Below, piece by piece: positions 32,090 to 41,006 of a DNA stretch of 64,000 nt. The translations under genes and the position numbers were made by a program. Every line of letters starts with the position of its first letter. The first letter of the stretch is position 1. The notes beneath the pieces were generated by a model, which was not told the DNA's origin, did no database searches, and saw only the letters and a program-made list of their open reading frames with translations. Source of the DNA: CAYYNP01 sp964472545 (GTDB lineage Bacteria; Planctomycetota; Planctomycetia; Pirellulales; Thermoguttaceae); assembly GCA_964472545.1 (NCBI GenBank), contig CAYYNP010000002.1, forward strand, positions 36,298 to 100,297, read 5' to 3'.

Positions 32090-33468
32090 ACAGCCCCGAC
32101 GCGGTCATCAATCGGCGGATCCTGATCGTCGACGACAGCGAGTCGATCCATGAGGACTTCCGCAAGTGCATCCTCGGCCCGCGCAGTGCGGACTGCCAAG
32201 CGCTTCAGGAGGCCACCGAGACACTGTTCGGCGAACCGCCGCAGGCGGTGGCCTCGCCGGGGGAGTACGAACTCGATTCCGCCTACCAAGGCGAAGAGGC
32301 ATTGGGGCTGGTGCAGGACGCCGTCGAGCAGCGGCGCCCCTACGCGGTGGCCTTCGTCGACGTGCGGATGCCGCCGGGCTGGGACGGCATCGAGACGATC
32401 GAACGCCTCTGGAAGGTCGATCCCGACTTACAGGCCGTGATCTGCACCGCCTATTCCGACGTCTCGATGGCCCAGATCGTCCAACGCCTGGGAAAGACCG
32501 ACCGCCTGTTGATCCTCAAGAAGCCCTTCGATCCGATGGAGGTGCTGCTGCTGGCGACCGCCCTGACGCGGAAATGGCAGGCCGTCGGGCAGGCCCGGCA
32601 AAAGCTCCGCGAGTTGCAGGAGTGGTTGCTCGATGCCGAACGCGTGATGGACGTCATCCGCACGTCGCACGAGGAGTTGGAACTGGCCAACGACGACGTC
32701 CGCAGTCGGGCGGCCAACCTGACGCAGCTCGTTCGCCAGCGCACGGCCGAGGCGGTTGCCACCCGCGACGTGGCCGTGTTCGCGTTGGCGCGGCTGGCCG
32801 AATCGCGCGATCCGGAAACGGCCGGCCACCTCGAGCGGATGCGGGCGTACAGCCAGGTGCTGGCCGAGTGGCTGGCCGAAAACGGGCCGTACACCGAGCA
32901 GATCGACGAGCAGTTCCTCGAAGACCTCTACCGCAGCAGCCCGCTGCACGACGTCGGCAAAGTCGGCGTGCCCGACGAGATCCTGCTGAAGCCCGACGCG
33001 TTGACGCCGCAGCAGTTCGAGGTGATGAAGACCCACACGGTGATCGGCTGGGAGGCCTTGCGCCAGGCGGCCGAGCAATCCGACTACGGGGACTTTCTCG
33101 ACATGGCCGCCGAGGTCGCCCTGCGCCACCACGAGCGTTTCGACGGCACCGGCTATCCCGGCCGGCTGGCGGGCCAAGAGATTCCGCTGGCGGCGCGGAT
33201 CGTGGCCGTGGCCGATGAATTCGACGCCCTGACGTCGGTCCGCGTCTACAAAGACGCCGTCGACCCGGCGATCGCCACCCGCCAGATCGAAGACGGCGAC
33301 GGCACTCATTTCGACCCGGCCGTAGTCGAGGCGTTTCGGGCCTGCGGCGATGAGTTTGGCGAGATTCTTGCGGGCAATGACGTGGCGGAGCGGGCGTTCT
33401 CGGGTGGGGCGGACGTGAGTGCCCCGGTCACTTGCTCCACACAAGACCCCGCCACTTCGATTGACTGA
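32086..33468 (+). CDS. Response regulator with HD-GYP domain (c-di-GMP phosphodiesterase)
   Basis: A 460-residue regulator. The receiver domain has Asp92 as phosphoacceptor (FVDVRMPPGWDG), an acidic pair in IVDDSE, and Lys in ILKKPF. A long stretch (about 45-85) inside the receiver is inserted between the first acidic pair and Asp92. A coiled coil (165-225) leads to an HD-GYP domain with HD at 288-289 (LHDVGKVGVPDEIL) and HHERFDGTGYPGRL (348-361). HD-GYP proteins break down cyclic di-GMP, so phosphorylation by the upstream kinase would lower or modulate c-di-GMP. Translation is coupled to the kinase by the ATGA overlap. Confidence 0.9.
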   Translation: MNSPDAVINRRILIVDDSESIHEDFRKCILGPRSADCQALQEATETLFGEPPQAVASPGEYELDSAYQGEEALGLVQDAVEQRRPYAVAFVDVRMPPGWDGIETIERLWKVDPDLQAVICTAYSDVSMAQIVQRLGKTDRLLILKKPFDPMEVLLLATALTRKWQAVGQARQKLRELQEWLLDAERVMDVIRTSHEELELANDDVRSRAANLTQLVRQRTAEAVATRDVAVFALARLAESRDPETAGHLERMRAYSQVLAEWLAENGPYTEQIDEQFLEDLYRSSPLHDVGKVGVPDEILLKPDALTPQQFEVMKTHTVIGWEALRQAAEQSDYGDFLDMAAEVALRHHERFDGTGYPGRLAGQEIPLAARIVAVADEFDALTSVRVYKDAVDPAIATRQIEDGDGTHFDPAVVEAFRACGDEFGEILAGNDVAERAFSGGADVSAPVTCSTQDPATSID

Positions 33469-33487
33469 TGCAGCGCGTACGAGACGC

Positions 33488-33598
33488 ATGGGGACGGGAG
33501 TCTCTTTCTCCTTGCACTACGGCCTCGCAACGCGGACCTTTTGACGTTCGAGTCTCTCTCGCGCATGGCCATCGATTGGGAAAGAGAGTCCCGTCCCC
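33488..33598. repeat. Inverted repeat, family G (GGGGACGGGAGTCTCTTT)
   Basis: 18-base arms at 33490-33507 and 33581-33598 with one mismatch, 73-base loop, just after the HD-GYP gene. Confidence 0.85.
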
Positions 33599-33689
33599 TT
33601 CACGTTGGGAATTCACGCCGCGTTGCCATCTCTCACGCCGGCCACACAACGTCCCCGGTGACGTTGCCGCAACTTGGCTGCCAACCAAG

Positions 33690-33797
33690 AGGGACGGGAC
33701 TCTTCTTCCCAATCGATAGCCCAGCGAGACGTGACTTTGATCCGCCAACGTGCTTGCCGCGGGGAAGTAGCGCCGAATGAAGAAGACTCCCGTCCCT
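33690..33797. repeat. Inverted repeat, family G (AGGGACGGGACTCTTCTT)
   Basis: 18-base arms at 33690-33707 and 33780-33797 with one mismatch. Together with the neighbouring element it fills the space between the convergent HD-GYP and TAXI genes (33469-33805), which holds no gene. Confidence 0.85.
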
Positions 33798-33805
33798 GCT
33801 TGACT

Positions 33806-35194
33806 TCACCCGCCGTCCGTCTCCCCTTGCCGCTCGATCGTCTTGGTCAGTTCGTCCATCCGCTTGTCGAGCCGTTGCCGGGAGATTTTGGCGTTGATCT
33901 TGTTGCTCAGCGCGTGGCACATCTCGATCAGGCAATCGGCGGCGCGGTCTTCGCTGAGTTCGTGGGCGGTGAATTCCCGCAACGCATCTTGGCGCAGCAG
34001 GGTGACTTCGTCGAGCAACTCCTGGAGCTTCTTGCGGTCGTCGCTGCCGTCGGGGCCGTCGAGGTCGATCTGCCGGCGTTCGATCTGCAACAGCGAACGC
34101 ATGTAGCGATCGAGCCGGTGCTCCTTCTTGAGAATCCGCTGCCGCCGCCACCATCGCGCCGCGAGAAACGCCGCAATCACGGAGGAGGCCACCAGCGAGT
34201 AGAGCGCCTCCCAACTCTCGAAGGCGTGCATGTCGAACTCGGGATCGTAGAAGCCCTGCGCGCCGGGGTGAACGGGAAACAACGGCTTGTCGCCGGCGTA
34301 GTCCATCCCTCCCTCGAACAACTCGCGCAACTGGTGCTGCTTGGCGAAACGCTCGTCGAGTACCAATTCGATGGCTTCGTAGACTAGCGCCGCGTCGGCG
34401 TCGATGCGCGTGAGCAGTTGGGCACTCAGAGCGACCGTTTCGACTTCCTGCGGCGGGGTGACCGGCTCGTAAGACCGGTAGAAACCCGCCGGAATCCGAT
34501 ACGTCGACATCGAGACGTGCTTGGCCGCCAAGGCCTTCGGGTAGGGGATTCCCAATAGCTTGCACTTGCCGCCGGCGAGCAACTCGCGGAAGATCGGCGC
34601 CCGATCGCCCATCGTAACGAACGCCGCATCGAGCGTTCCGGCGTCGAACTCTCGGCCGATCTCGGCGTATGGGAACTGCTCGACGCGCAGCGCGTCTTCC
34701 TCCAATCCGAAGTGCTCCAGGAGCATCCTACTCATGGCGTAGTCGCCCGAGTTGGGCAGACCGACGGCAACGCGTTTGCCTCGCAGGTCGTCGGGGGCGT
34801 TGATCCCGGCGTCCGGGTGGACGAGGAAATGGGCCGGCTGGGAGTAGAGGTTGGCGACGAAGGCCACGGCGGTGATCTCTTCCCGCGAAGGCTCCCCGTA
34901 GGTTTCCAGGGTCTCCGGTTGATAGAGCGCGAAGTCGACCTCGCCCGCCTGTAGCTTCAGCAGGTTGTCCATCGACCCGTTGGTCGGCACACGGCGGACT
35001 TCAACCTCCGGCAGCCGCTTCTGCAACTCGGCGGCCAGATCCTCACAGAGCTGCTGATAGAGCCCTCCCTCGGCGCCGGTGGCCACGGTGACCATCCGCG
35101 GCAGAGCCGTGGCGCGTTGGTAGAGGGCGTGTACGAACCACGGCAACGAAACCAGGACCACAACGGCCGCCACTGTTGCCCATTTCTTTTTCAC
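33806..35194 (-). CDS. TAXI-family solute receptor fused to a membrane span and coiled coil
   Basis: A 462-residue protein. The GTG at 35194 is preceded by AGGA six bases upstream and starts VKKKWATVAAVVVLVSLPWF, a signal anchor. Residues ~35-310 are a TAXI-type (TRAP-associated extracytoplasmic) solute-binding domain: VTVATGAEGGLYQQLCEDLAAEL, RRVPTNGSMDNLLKLQAGEVDFALYQPETL, DLRGKRVAVGLPNSGDY and GTLDAAFVTMGDRAP. Family members bind amino acids or carboxylates for TRAP transporters. Here a second span follows (about 338-358), then a charged coiled coil to the end (KKEHRLDRYMRSLLQIERRQID...). No TRAP permease gene is nearby, so it may signal or serve a distant partner. It follows a conserved unknown gene by 8 bases. 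Confidence 0.78.
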   Translation of the reverse strand: MKKKWATVAAVVVLVSLPWFVHALYQRATALPRMVTVATGAEGGLYQQLCEDLAAELQKRLPEVEVRRVPTNGSMDNLLKLQAGEVDFALYQPETLETYGEPSREEITAVAFVANLYSQPAHFLVHPDAGINAPDDLRGKRVAVGLPNSGDYAMSRMLLEHFGLEEDALRVEQFPYAEIGREFDAGTLDAAFVTMGDRAPIFRELLAGGKCKLLGIPYPKALAAKHVSMSTYRIPAGFYRSYEPVTPPQEVETVALSAQLLTRIDADAALVYEAIELVLDERFAKQHQLRELFEGGMDYAGDKPLFPVHPGAQGFYDPEFDMHAFESWEALYSLVASSVIAAFLAARWWRRQRILKKEHRLDRYMRSLLQIERRQIDLDGPDGSDDRKKLQELLDEVTLLRQDALREFTAHELSEDRAADCLIEMCHALSNKINAKISRQRLDKRMDELTKTIERQGETDGG

Positions 35195-35202
35195 GGCTCG
35201 TC

Positions 35203-35946
35203 CTATTTCAACGAGATCGTGCGCGCCAGAGGACCGAGGACGTGCTCGATCACGTGGTTTTCGATCATCTCGTGGCAAACGCCCGAGAGACGCTCGAGCG
35301 TCTCGACGAAGGTCTTGTCCGGCCCCAGGCTGCCGTACTGCCGGGCGGTAACGTAGACGCTGATCTGCTCCTCGGGAAACTCCCCGGTGCGTACCTGGTA
35401 GGCGTTGGTGCGGGTTTCGACGCTGAGGCGGAACTGCAGCCGGCACTCCTCGTCCAAGGCCACCGTCAGCGACGGCTCGTGGTTGATGGCCGTCGAGCCG
35501 CCGATGTCGGCCAGCCGCTCCATCGCCGGGCTGACGCCCAGGGCCTCGACCACGAGTTGGTTGTGGTTGCCGCGGTAGGTGAAATCGAACCCGAAGAGCA
35601 GATCGAGGGCCTCGCAGTCCAACGGGCTGACCGAGAGCATGTAGGGGGCCAATTCCAGGATCAGCTTGTGTTGCTCCAGCGACCCTTCGATCGATTCGGG
35701 GTTGACCTGGCCGGAACAGACCCGGCGCGGCTCGATCGTACACCAGCGATAGTTGCCCTTGTCTTTGTCTTCCTCGAGCACAAAATCACCCCGTTCGCGG
35801 CAGTAGAAGTTCCGCATGGTGGGGTAGGTCTTCTGCACGCGCTCGAAAAAGTGTAGAACCGTCTCGCGGTTGGTCGGCAGTTCCATCTCCGTGCCGAGAT
35901 TCATGTTGACGTAGAAGTCGTCACACAGAGAGCTATAGGGATTCAT
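35203..35946 (-). CDS. Conserved hypothetical protein, partner of the TAXI gene
   Basis: A 247-residue soluble protein without signal peptide or membrane span; no family recognised. It opens with MNPYSSLCDDFYVNMNLGTEMELPTNRETV and has a mixed alpha/beta appearance, with a central region (LELAPYMLSVSPLDCEALDLLFGFDFTYRGNHNQLVVEAL) that is likely the fold core. It is the first gene of a two-gene unit with the TAXI-type receptor, 8 bases apart. A strong TTGACA/TATACT promoter lies ~80 bases upstream. The aspartate- and glutamate-rich surface and the lack of known motifs leave the role open. Confidence 0.65.
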   Translation of the reverse strand: MNPYSSLCDDFYVNMNLGTEMELPTNRETVLHFFERVQKTYPTMRNFYCRERGDFVLEEDKDKGNYRWCTIEPRRVCSGQVNPESIEGSLEQHKLILELAPYMLSVSPLDCEALDLLFGFDFTYRGNHNQLVVEALGVSPAMERLADIGGSTAINHEPSLTVALDEECRLQFRLSVETRTNAYQVRTGEFPEEQISVYVTARQYGSLGPDKTFVETLERLSGVCHEMIENHVIEHVLGPLARTISLK

Positions 35947-36026
35947 CCAGGGAAGTCCTTTTGGCCCGAACCGGGGAAGTCCGGCCGGTTGGCCAACAGA
36001 CGGGCAGGTAATACGAGTCAGCCGTC

Positions 36027-36056
36027 AGTATAGGGCGAGTGTCCCCCGGCTGTCAA
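36027..36056 (-). promoter_or_regulatory. Strong sigma-70-type promoter
   Basis: Minus strand: TTGACA at 36056-36051, 18-base spacer, TATACT at 36032-36027. It drives the conserved-hypothetical/TAXI pair. The divergent alkyltransferase gene starts at 36116. Confidence 0.65.
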
Positions 36057-36115
36057 AGGGTCTGTTGGCCCCCCAATCCGAGCCAAATGTCAAGGGGCTT
36101 TCACCGGAGACCCCC

Positions 36116-36640
36116 ATGTCGCAAGCGATTGACTCTCCTACGCTTGTCACCGTCGACAGCCCGATCGGCTGGATGGCGGTGGTCGGCCAAGAAAACACCC
36201 TCTGCCAACTGACGATTGCCCATCCGTCGGCGAAGGCGGCCGTTGCGTCGCTCGACGCTGAATTGCGGCAAGCGGCCCACAAAGGCCGGTGGAACGACGA
36301 CTTCGTCCGACGCTTGAAGGCCTACGCCGCCGGCGAGCCGGTCGAGTTCGACGACGTGCAGATCGAACTGGGCAATCTCAGCCGTTTTCGCCGCCGCGTG
36401 CTTCGCCAATGCCGAAGAATCCCCTACGGCCAAACTCTCACCTACGGGCAGTTGGCCGCCAAGGCCGGCTCGCCGGGGGCCGCACGTGCGGTAGGCAATT
36501 GCATGGCCGCCAACCGCTTTCCGCTGGTCGTGCCGTGCCATCGGGTGGTAGCGGCGGGGGGCCGGCTGGGCGCGTTTTCCGCGCCCGGCGGGACGCGAAC
36601 GAAACGGCGATTGCTGATGCTGGAAGGATGGGGGGAGTGA
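36116..36640 (+). CDS. ogt: Methylated-DNA--protein-cysteine S-methyltransferase
   Basis: A 174-residue suicide DNA repair protein that takes alkyl groups from O6 of guanine onto its own cysteine. The acceptor is Cys141 in VVPCHRVV. The helix-turn-helix and DNA-binding part is RIPYGQTLTYGQLAAKAG...ARAVGNCMAANRFP, and the C-terminal GRLGAFSAPGGTRTKRRLLMLEG is typical. I chose the ATG at 36116 because GGAGA lies just before it; earlier starts in frame lack a binding site. The length fits Ogt, without the Ada regulatory domain. Confidence 0.93.
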   Translation: MSQAIDSPTLVTVDSPIGWMAVVGQENTLCQLTIAHPSAKAAVASLDAELRQAAHKGRWNDDFVRRLKAYAAGEPVEFDDVQIELGNLSRFRRRVLRQCRRIPYGQTLTYGQLAAKAGSPGAARAVGNCMAANRFPLVVPCHRVVAAGGRLGAFSAPGGTRTKRRLLMLEGWGE

Positions 36641-36642
36641 CG

Positions 36643-36722
36643 GAGTGATGGAGTGACGGAGTGATGGAGGGACGGAGTGATGGAGGGACGGAGTGATGGA
36701 GGGACGGAGTGATGGAGGGACG
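36643..36722 (+). repeat. 16-base tandem repeat
   Basis: About five imperfect copies of GAGTGATGGAGGGACG directly after the alkyltransferase stop codon. No protein or RNA role seen. A degenerate GTGAGGGGGTGAC-type stretch after lysS (63840-63885) is similar in style. Confidence 0.85.
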
Positions 36723-36750
36723 GGGCGAGGGTGTGAACCACGAGCCCACA

Positions 36751-36778
36751 GCGTTTAGCCGTCGCCGGCACGGCGACG
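36751..36778. repeat. Family I hairpin (GCGTTTAGCCG)
   Basis: GCGTTTAGC followed by an 8-bp stem CGTCGCCG/CGGCGACG with a 3-base loop. The same GTTTAGCCGCCGCCGGCACGG unit is at 60375-60401, so this is a dispersed repeat. Confidence 0.7.
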
Positions 36779-36848
36779 CGTGTACGGCGGCCCTCCGCCA
36801 GCAAACTATCCAACGAACCCACCCTTCCGTACTCCCCAAGAACGAACC

Positions 36849-36880
36849 AAGGCCCGGCTCGCCAAAACGAACCGGGCCTT
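36849..36880. terminator. Hairpin, possible bidirectional terminator
   Basis: Perfect 9-bp stem AAGGCCCGG/CCGGGCCTT with a 14-base loop. There is no strong T-run on either side, so it may be a transcript 3' end or only a stable stem. It lies at the downstream end of the minus-strand RNA candidate at 36960-37001. Confidence 0.4.
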
Positions 36881-36959
36881 GGGTTTAGGTTGGACCAACG
36901 GTGATCCGGTGATCCATACGAGCGGGTGGTTTGCCTTTCGGACAACCCGCCAGCCGTCT

Positions 36960-37001
36960 TCAGGCGGTACCACCTCGCCCGCTAGTACAGGAATACTCCA
37001 C
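36960..37001 (-). CDS. Possible 13-codon leader or microprotein with perfect Shine-Dalgarno
   Basis: Minus strand: AAGGAGGTGATC (37015-37004) matches 12 bases of the 16S rRNA anti-Shine-Dalgarno end. Seven bases after the GGAGG core a GTG (37001) opens a 13-codon frame (VEYSCTSGRGGTA, stop TGA at 36960). Upstream a weak TTGCCT/TGATAG pair (37136-37107, 18-base spacer) could be a promoter. Downstream are stable stems and the 36849-36880 hairpin. It could be a translated microprotein, a leader peptide or an RNA that binds ribosomes. The evidence is limited to these signals; the surrounding 36641-37636 has no other gene. Confidence 0.3.
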   Translation of the reverse strand: MEYSCTSGRGGTA

Positions 37002-37243
37002 TAGATCACCTCCTTCCTACTAGAACATGCCGCTCGACAGGTCCATCGAATGACCTATCGGGGGCGTGCTAGTCCGTCGCGCCGCGTCAGCACGACCCGA
37101 TTACTTCTATCATTACAGGCTTCGCCGATAAGGCAAGCAGGATGCGTCCAAATCGCCGAGCCTTATCCGTCAGACACTCGAAGTGTCAAAGCGGTTCGCT
37201 CGCCGATACTCGTTGCCAACTCCAACTGCTAATGCGGGAGCCC

Positions 37244-37425
37244 GAAAACGGGGACTGGCTCCGGCGGCGACTGGTACGGCAGCGGTGATTCGTGTGGCCG
37301 ACGGTGCCTGTCCCCTTTTTCGGGCGGGGATACCGGGCCCGCGGAGAAAGGGGACAGGCACCGAGCCGGCGACGCCTCTCCACGAGCCCGGCATTCGAAG
37401 CGGCTCGGAACCAGTCCCCGTTTTC
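37244..37425. repeat. Nested inverted repeats, family G
   Basis: Outer arms GAAAACGGGGACTGG (37244-37258) and CCAGTCCCCGTTTTC (37411-37425) enclose an inner pair GGTGCCTGTCCCCTTT (37303-37318) and AAAGGGGACAGGCACC (37347-37362). Both pairs are perfect. This looks like one element inserted in another. Confidence 0.88.
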
Positions 37426-37449
37426 CACTCCGCGTCGACAGTCGGGTGT

Positions 37450-37513
37450 CATGCCCACGCTTGCGTGGGCATGCCGAAAGCTCGAACAACATCCCCACGC
37501 AAGCGTGGGCATG
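37450..37513. repeat. Paired palindrome, family A
   Basis: Two near-perfect 24-base palindromes (37450-37473 with TT centre, 37490-37513 with AA centre) in opposite orientation, just upstream of the pgk promoter. Confidence 0.9.
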
Positions 37514-37553
37514 CCGCCCAAAGATCTAATATTGACAAACCCCTAGAATGGCT

Positions 37554-37581
37554 TTGCGAGACGTGGGGGATCGGCTAAAAT
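37554..37581 (+). promoter_or_regulatory. Candidate pgk promoter
   Basis: TTGCGA at 37554-37559 and TAAAAT at 37576-37581, 16-base spacer, 55 bases before the pgk ATG. A perfect TTGACA at 37532-37537 lies 17 bases from a poor TGCGAG and is the less likely alternative. Confidence 0.45.
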
Positions 37582-37636
37582 TCGTAGTCTCCCCGGACAA
37601 TCACCGTATGGGCCATATGTAGGAGAAGAGCACGCG

Positions 37637-38824
<1,188 letters not shown>

Positions 38825-38863
38825 TCCCCGGTAGGTAGTGCCCGGCGTGGTGAGTATCGCGTA

Positions 38864-38885
38864 GCCGGATTCGCGAGAATTCGGC
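38864..38885. terminator. Hairpin between convergent genes
   Basis: GCCGGATTC/GAATTCGGC, a 9-bp stem (one G-T) with GCGA loop, in the 70 bases between pgk and the aldo/keto-reductase-like gene. It could end both transcripts. Confidence 0.5.
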
Positions 38886-38894
38886 CGTGGAAGC

Positions 38895-39893
38895 TCAGCG
38901 ATCGGCGGGACGATTCGCCCCGAACCGGCGTACCAGCATGGCGTCTTCGGCCGGCTGATCGCTGTATTGATCGTAAATACCCACAATCACTCCGTCGCCC
39001 GGCTTGATCGATTCGAGCGTTTGGCGAAACGCCTGCTCGACCCAATGGCGGCGTTCCGAAAGCCGCCCGGCGGCGAGGATCTTGAACGCCAGGCACGGCC
39101 GCGTCGTGCTCCGCACGGCCTGGAACATCCGCGGCGGGTCTTTCGGCAGATAGACTTCGCCCACGGGAATCGGTGCCTGGCCGAGCAAGGCTTCCAACGC
39201 CTCGGCGCTGCGATGGCGCTCGTAGACGCAGGTCATGTAGTAGTCGACGTCCCAGCCCCGCGATTCGACCGTGTCGACCACGTCGGGCATGTGCGTGGAG
39301 ACGCCGACCAGCATGCCGGAGTCGCGGACGCGTTTGAGATACTCCTCCATCCTGTCGATCTGTCCGTCCTTGAACATCCGGTCGGTCGTTTCGCCGTGAT
39401 GGGCGATGCCGATGCAGCCGGCCTTGCGGAGCGTCTCGATCGACGACTGGCTGCCGGCGGCGATGGCCATCAGCCGCATCTTCAGCCCGGCGTCGACGAA
39501 CCGCCGATACATCTCGGCGTTGCCGGTGCCGGACTGCCAGCAGTTGATTCCCACTTCTTCGCATCGGCGGAGCGTCTTGAGGATCTGCTCCTCGGTGTAA
39601 TACTCTCGCATCTGGTGGTTGACGAACACCGAAAGATGCGATCCGGCACTAAACGGATTGGTCCCGCAGATCAGCCGCGATATCGAGTGTTCGCCGAGTT
39701 GGATCTGCGGCAGCTTCGGCTCTTCGGCCGGCGAGGCCGGTTCGGCCGGCGCGGGGCTCGCGCAGCCGGCGGCCATCAACGCGGCCGGCAATGTCCCAGC
39801 CTTCTTGAGGAAATCGCGCCGCCCGCCGGTGGATTCGTCGGGCCGCTGCGTAGCCCCGTTGAAGGCATCGTCGGGAGCGTTGTGCGGGCGCAT
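38895..39893 (-). CDS. Tat-exported lipoprotein with aldo/keto-reductase fold
   Basis: A 332-residue protein. The ATG at 39893 is followed by a twin-arginine signal that ends in a lipobox: GGRRDFLKKAGTLPAALMAAGC (Cys at residue 44), then a Pro/Ala/Glu-rich spacer. The rest reads as a TIM barrel of the aldo/keto reductase kind common in planctomycetes: ISRLICGTNPFSAGSHL, EQILKTLRRCEEVGINCWQSGTGN, GIAHHGETTDRMFKDGQID and FKILAAGRLSERRHWVEQAFRQTLE. The usual catalytic Asp-Tyr-Lys-His tetrad is not clear, so it may be a non-classical member. It would sit at the periplasmic face, possibly acting on a sugar. Confidence 0.75.
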   Translation of the reverse strand: MRPHNAPDDAFNGATQRPDESTGGRRDFLKKAGTLPAALMAAGCASPAPAEPASPAEEPKLPQIQLGEHSISRLICGTNPFSAGSHLSVFVNHQMREYYTEEQILKTLRRCEEVGINCWQSGTGNAEMYRRFVDAGLKMRLMAIAAGSQSSIETLRKAGCIGIAHHGETTDRMFKDGQIDRMEEYLKRVRDSGMLVGVSTHMPDVVDTVESRGWDVDYYMTCVYERHRSAEALEALLGQAPIPVGEVYLPKDPPRMFQAVRSTTRPCLAFKILAAGRLSERRHWVEQAFRQTLESIKPGDGVIVGIYDQYSDQPAEDAMLVRRFGANRPADR

Positions 39894-40145
39894 GGTGCGT
39901 TCCTTTCTAAAGAGCAGGTTCTTACCGCATCTTGTGAGTGTATCGCGCCGGCGACGGGCGGGTCAACAGATCGATGGGTGGCTGAGGTCGCTGGGTGGTG
40001 GGCACGCCGATTGCATTGTTAAGGCTCACCAACTAATCTCGATGGTAGGGGGGTGAAAACGTTGTTTTTACACCACGTCGTCGGCCGACGCGTTCACTTT
40101 TCGCATCCGTGTGGCGTCCGGGCCACGTGGAAGGTTGATCTGCTC

Positions 40146-40862
40146 ATGAATCGGCATCTTGTTTCTTCGATCGTCCTCCTGCTGGCCGCAACGGCAGCAG
40201 CTCCCGCGGCGTCGGCCGAGGTGGATTGGATCTTCAAGCCCTCGACCTACACGCACGATCCGGCCACCGGCAAGCGGGTGAGCCAGTTCGCGGCGAAACA
40301 GCCCGCCTATCGCCTGGTCGATCCGACGTATCGCCAAAGCGGCTACCGCCACGTGCGTTCCGCGATTCGCGGTGCCGGCGGCAGCGCCGACCGGTTGCAC
40401 GTGGTCCACACCTGGGGAGCCGGCGAGTCGATCCGGCCCTACGGCGAATGGCAATACCCCTTCCGCGCCGGCGCCACGCCCTACGGCCCCTGGGGCAACC
40501 CACAGGGCCCCTGGACGATGCCGTACGATTCCTGGATCAATCCCTACGGCACGTGGAATCGGTATCCGCTCGGCCCGTGGGGGTATCCCTACGGCCAACC
40601 CAGCGGGCCGCACTCGACCGGGCCACACTCGACCGGGCCGCACTCGACCGGGCCGCACTCGACCGGGCCACACTCGGGCGGCCCGCACTCAGGCGGCCCG
40701 CACTCAGGCGGCCCGAGCATGCATCCTTCGGCTCCGCCGCACGGTGGTAGCCACTCGGGCGGATCGCCGCACGGTGTGCCGGGTTCGGCCCCGCCGGGCG
40801 GTTCCCACGGCAGCCCAACCGGGCCGCACGGCCACGGGTCCGACGGATCCGCAGGACATTGA
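40146..40862 (+). CDS. Secreted Gly/Pro/His-rich repeat protein
   Basis: A 238-residue exported protein without a known domain. The ATG at 40146 begins a clear signal peptide (to about residue 24, AASAE). Residues 25-150 are Tyr/Trp/Pro-rich with repeats of the type YGPWGNPQGPWTMPYDSW. Residues ~155-193 are tandem GPHS(T/G)(G) units, followed by a Gly/Ser/His/Pro-rich tail ending HGHGSDGSAGH. The many histidines suggest metal binding or an acid-sensitive surface layer. It may be an extracellular or cell-wall component. Function unknown. Confidence 0.65.
   Translation: MNRHLVSSIVLLLAATAAAPAASAEVDWIFKPSTYTHDPATGKRVSQFAAKQPAYRLVDPTYRQSGYRHVRSAIRGAGGSADRLHVVHTWGAGESIRPYGEWQYPFRAGATPYGPWGNPQGPWTMPYDSWINPYGTWNRYPLGPWGYPYGQPSGPHSTGPHSTGPHSTGPHSTGPHSGGPHSGGPHSGGPSMHPSAPPHGGSHSGGSPHGVPGSAPPGGSHGSPTGPHGHGSDGSAGH
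40605..40724 (+). repeat. 15-base coding minisatellite
   Basis: Eight units of a 15-base repeat (GGGCCGCACTCGACC, then GGCCCGCACTCAGGC) coding GPHST and GPHSG, with near-identity at DNA level. Confidence 0.85.
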
Positions 40863-40897
40863 GCTTCGTCGGAAACCGGCTTGAGGGTGCCCGGTGG

Positions 40898-40955
40898 CGT
40901 AAGCTACCAGCTTGCGTTTGACGCAAACTCCCGAAAGGCAAGCGGGATGCTTGCC
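40898..40955. repeat. Cluster of small hairpins between convergent genes
   Basis: CGTAAGCT/AGCTTGCG (40898-40916), GCGT-TTG-ACGC, and GGCAAGC/GCTTGCC (40937-40955) lie in the 144 bases between the convergent repeat protein and TPR genes. Possible transcript ends. Confidence 0.6.
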
Positions 40956-41006
40956 CCACTTTCTAATCCTGACACGGCACTGGCGTCTTCTCGCCGCCGA
41001 TGTCGC

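Noticed and set aside
35195..35743. N-terminal extension of the TAXI receptor
   Set aside because: The extension overlaps the partner gene in another frame; GTG at 35194 has a binding site and starts the signal anchor.
36637..36722. CRISPR array at the short tandem repeats
   Set aside because: Units are directly adjacent 16-mers without spacers, and no cas gene is present.
36964..36974. T-box-like GGTGGTACCGC on the minus strand
   Set aside because: No specifier stem, no AGTGA bulge and no aminoacyl-tRNA synthetase or amino acid gene downstream. Treated as chance.
37001..37018. Plus-strand GATCACCTCCTT looks like the 3' end of 16S rRNA
   Set aside because: No 16S sequence is found upstream of it; only the 12-mer matches. 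Read on the other strand it is a ribosome binding site.
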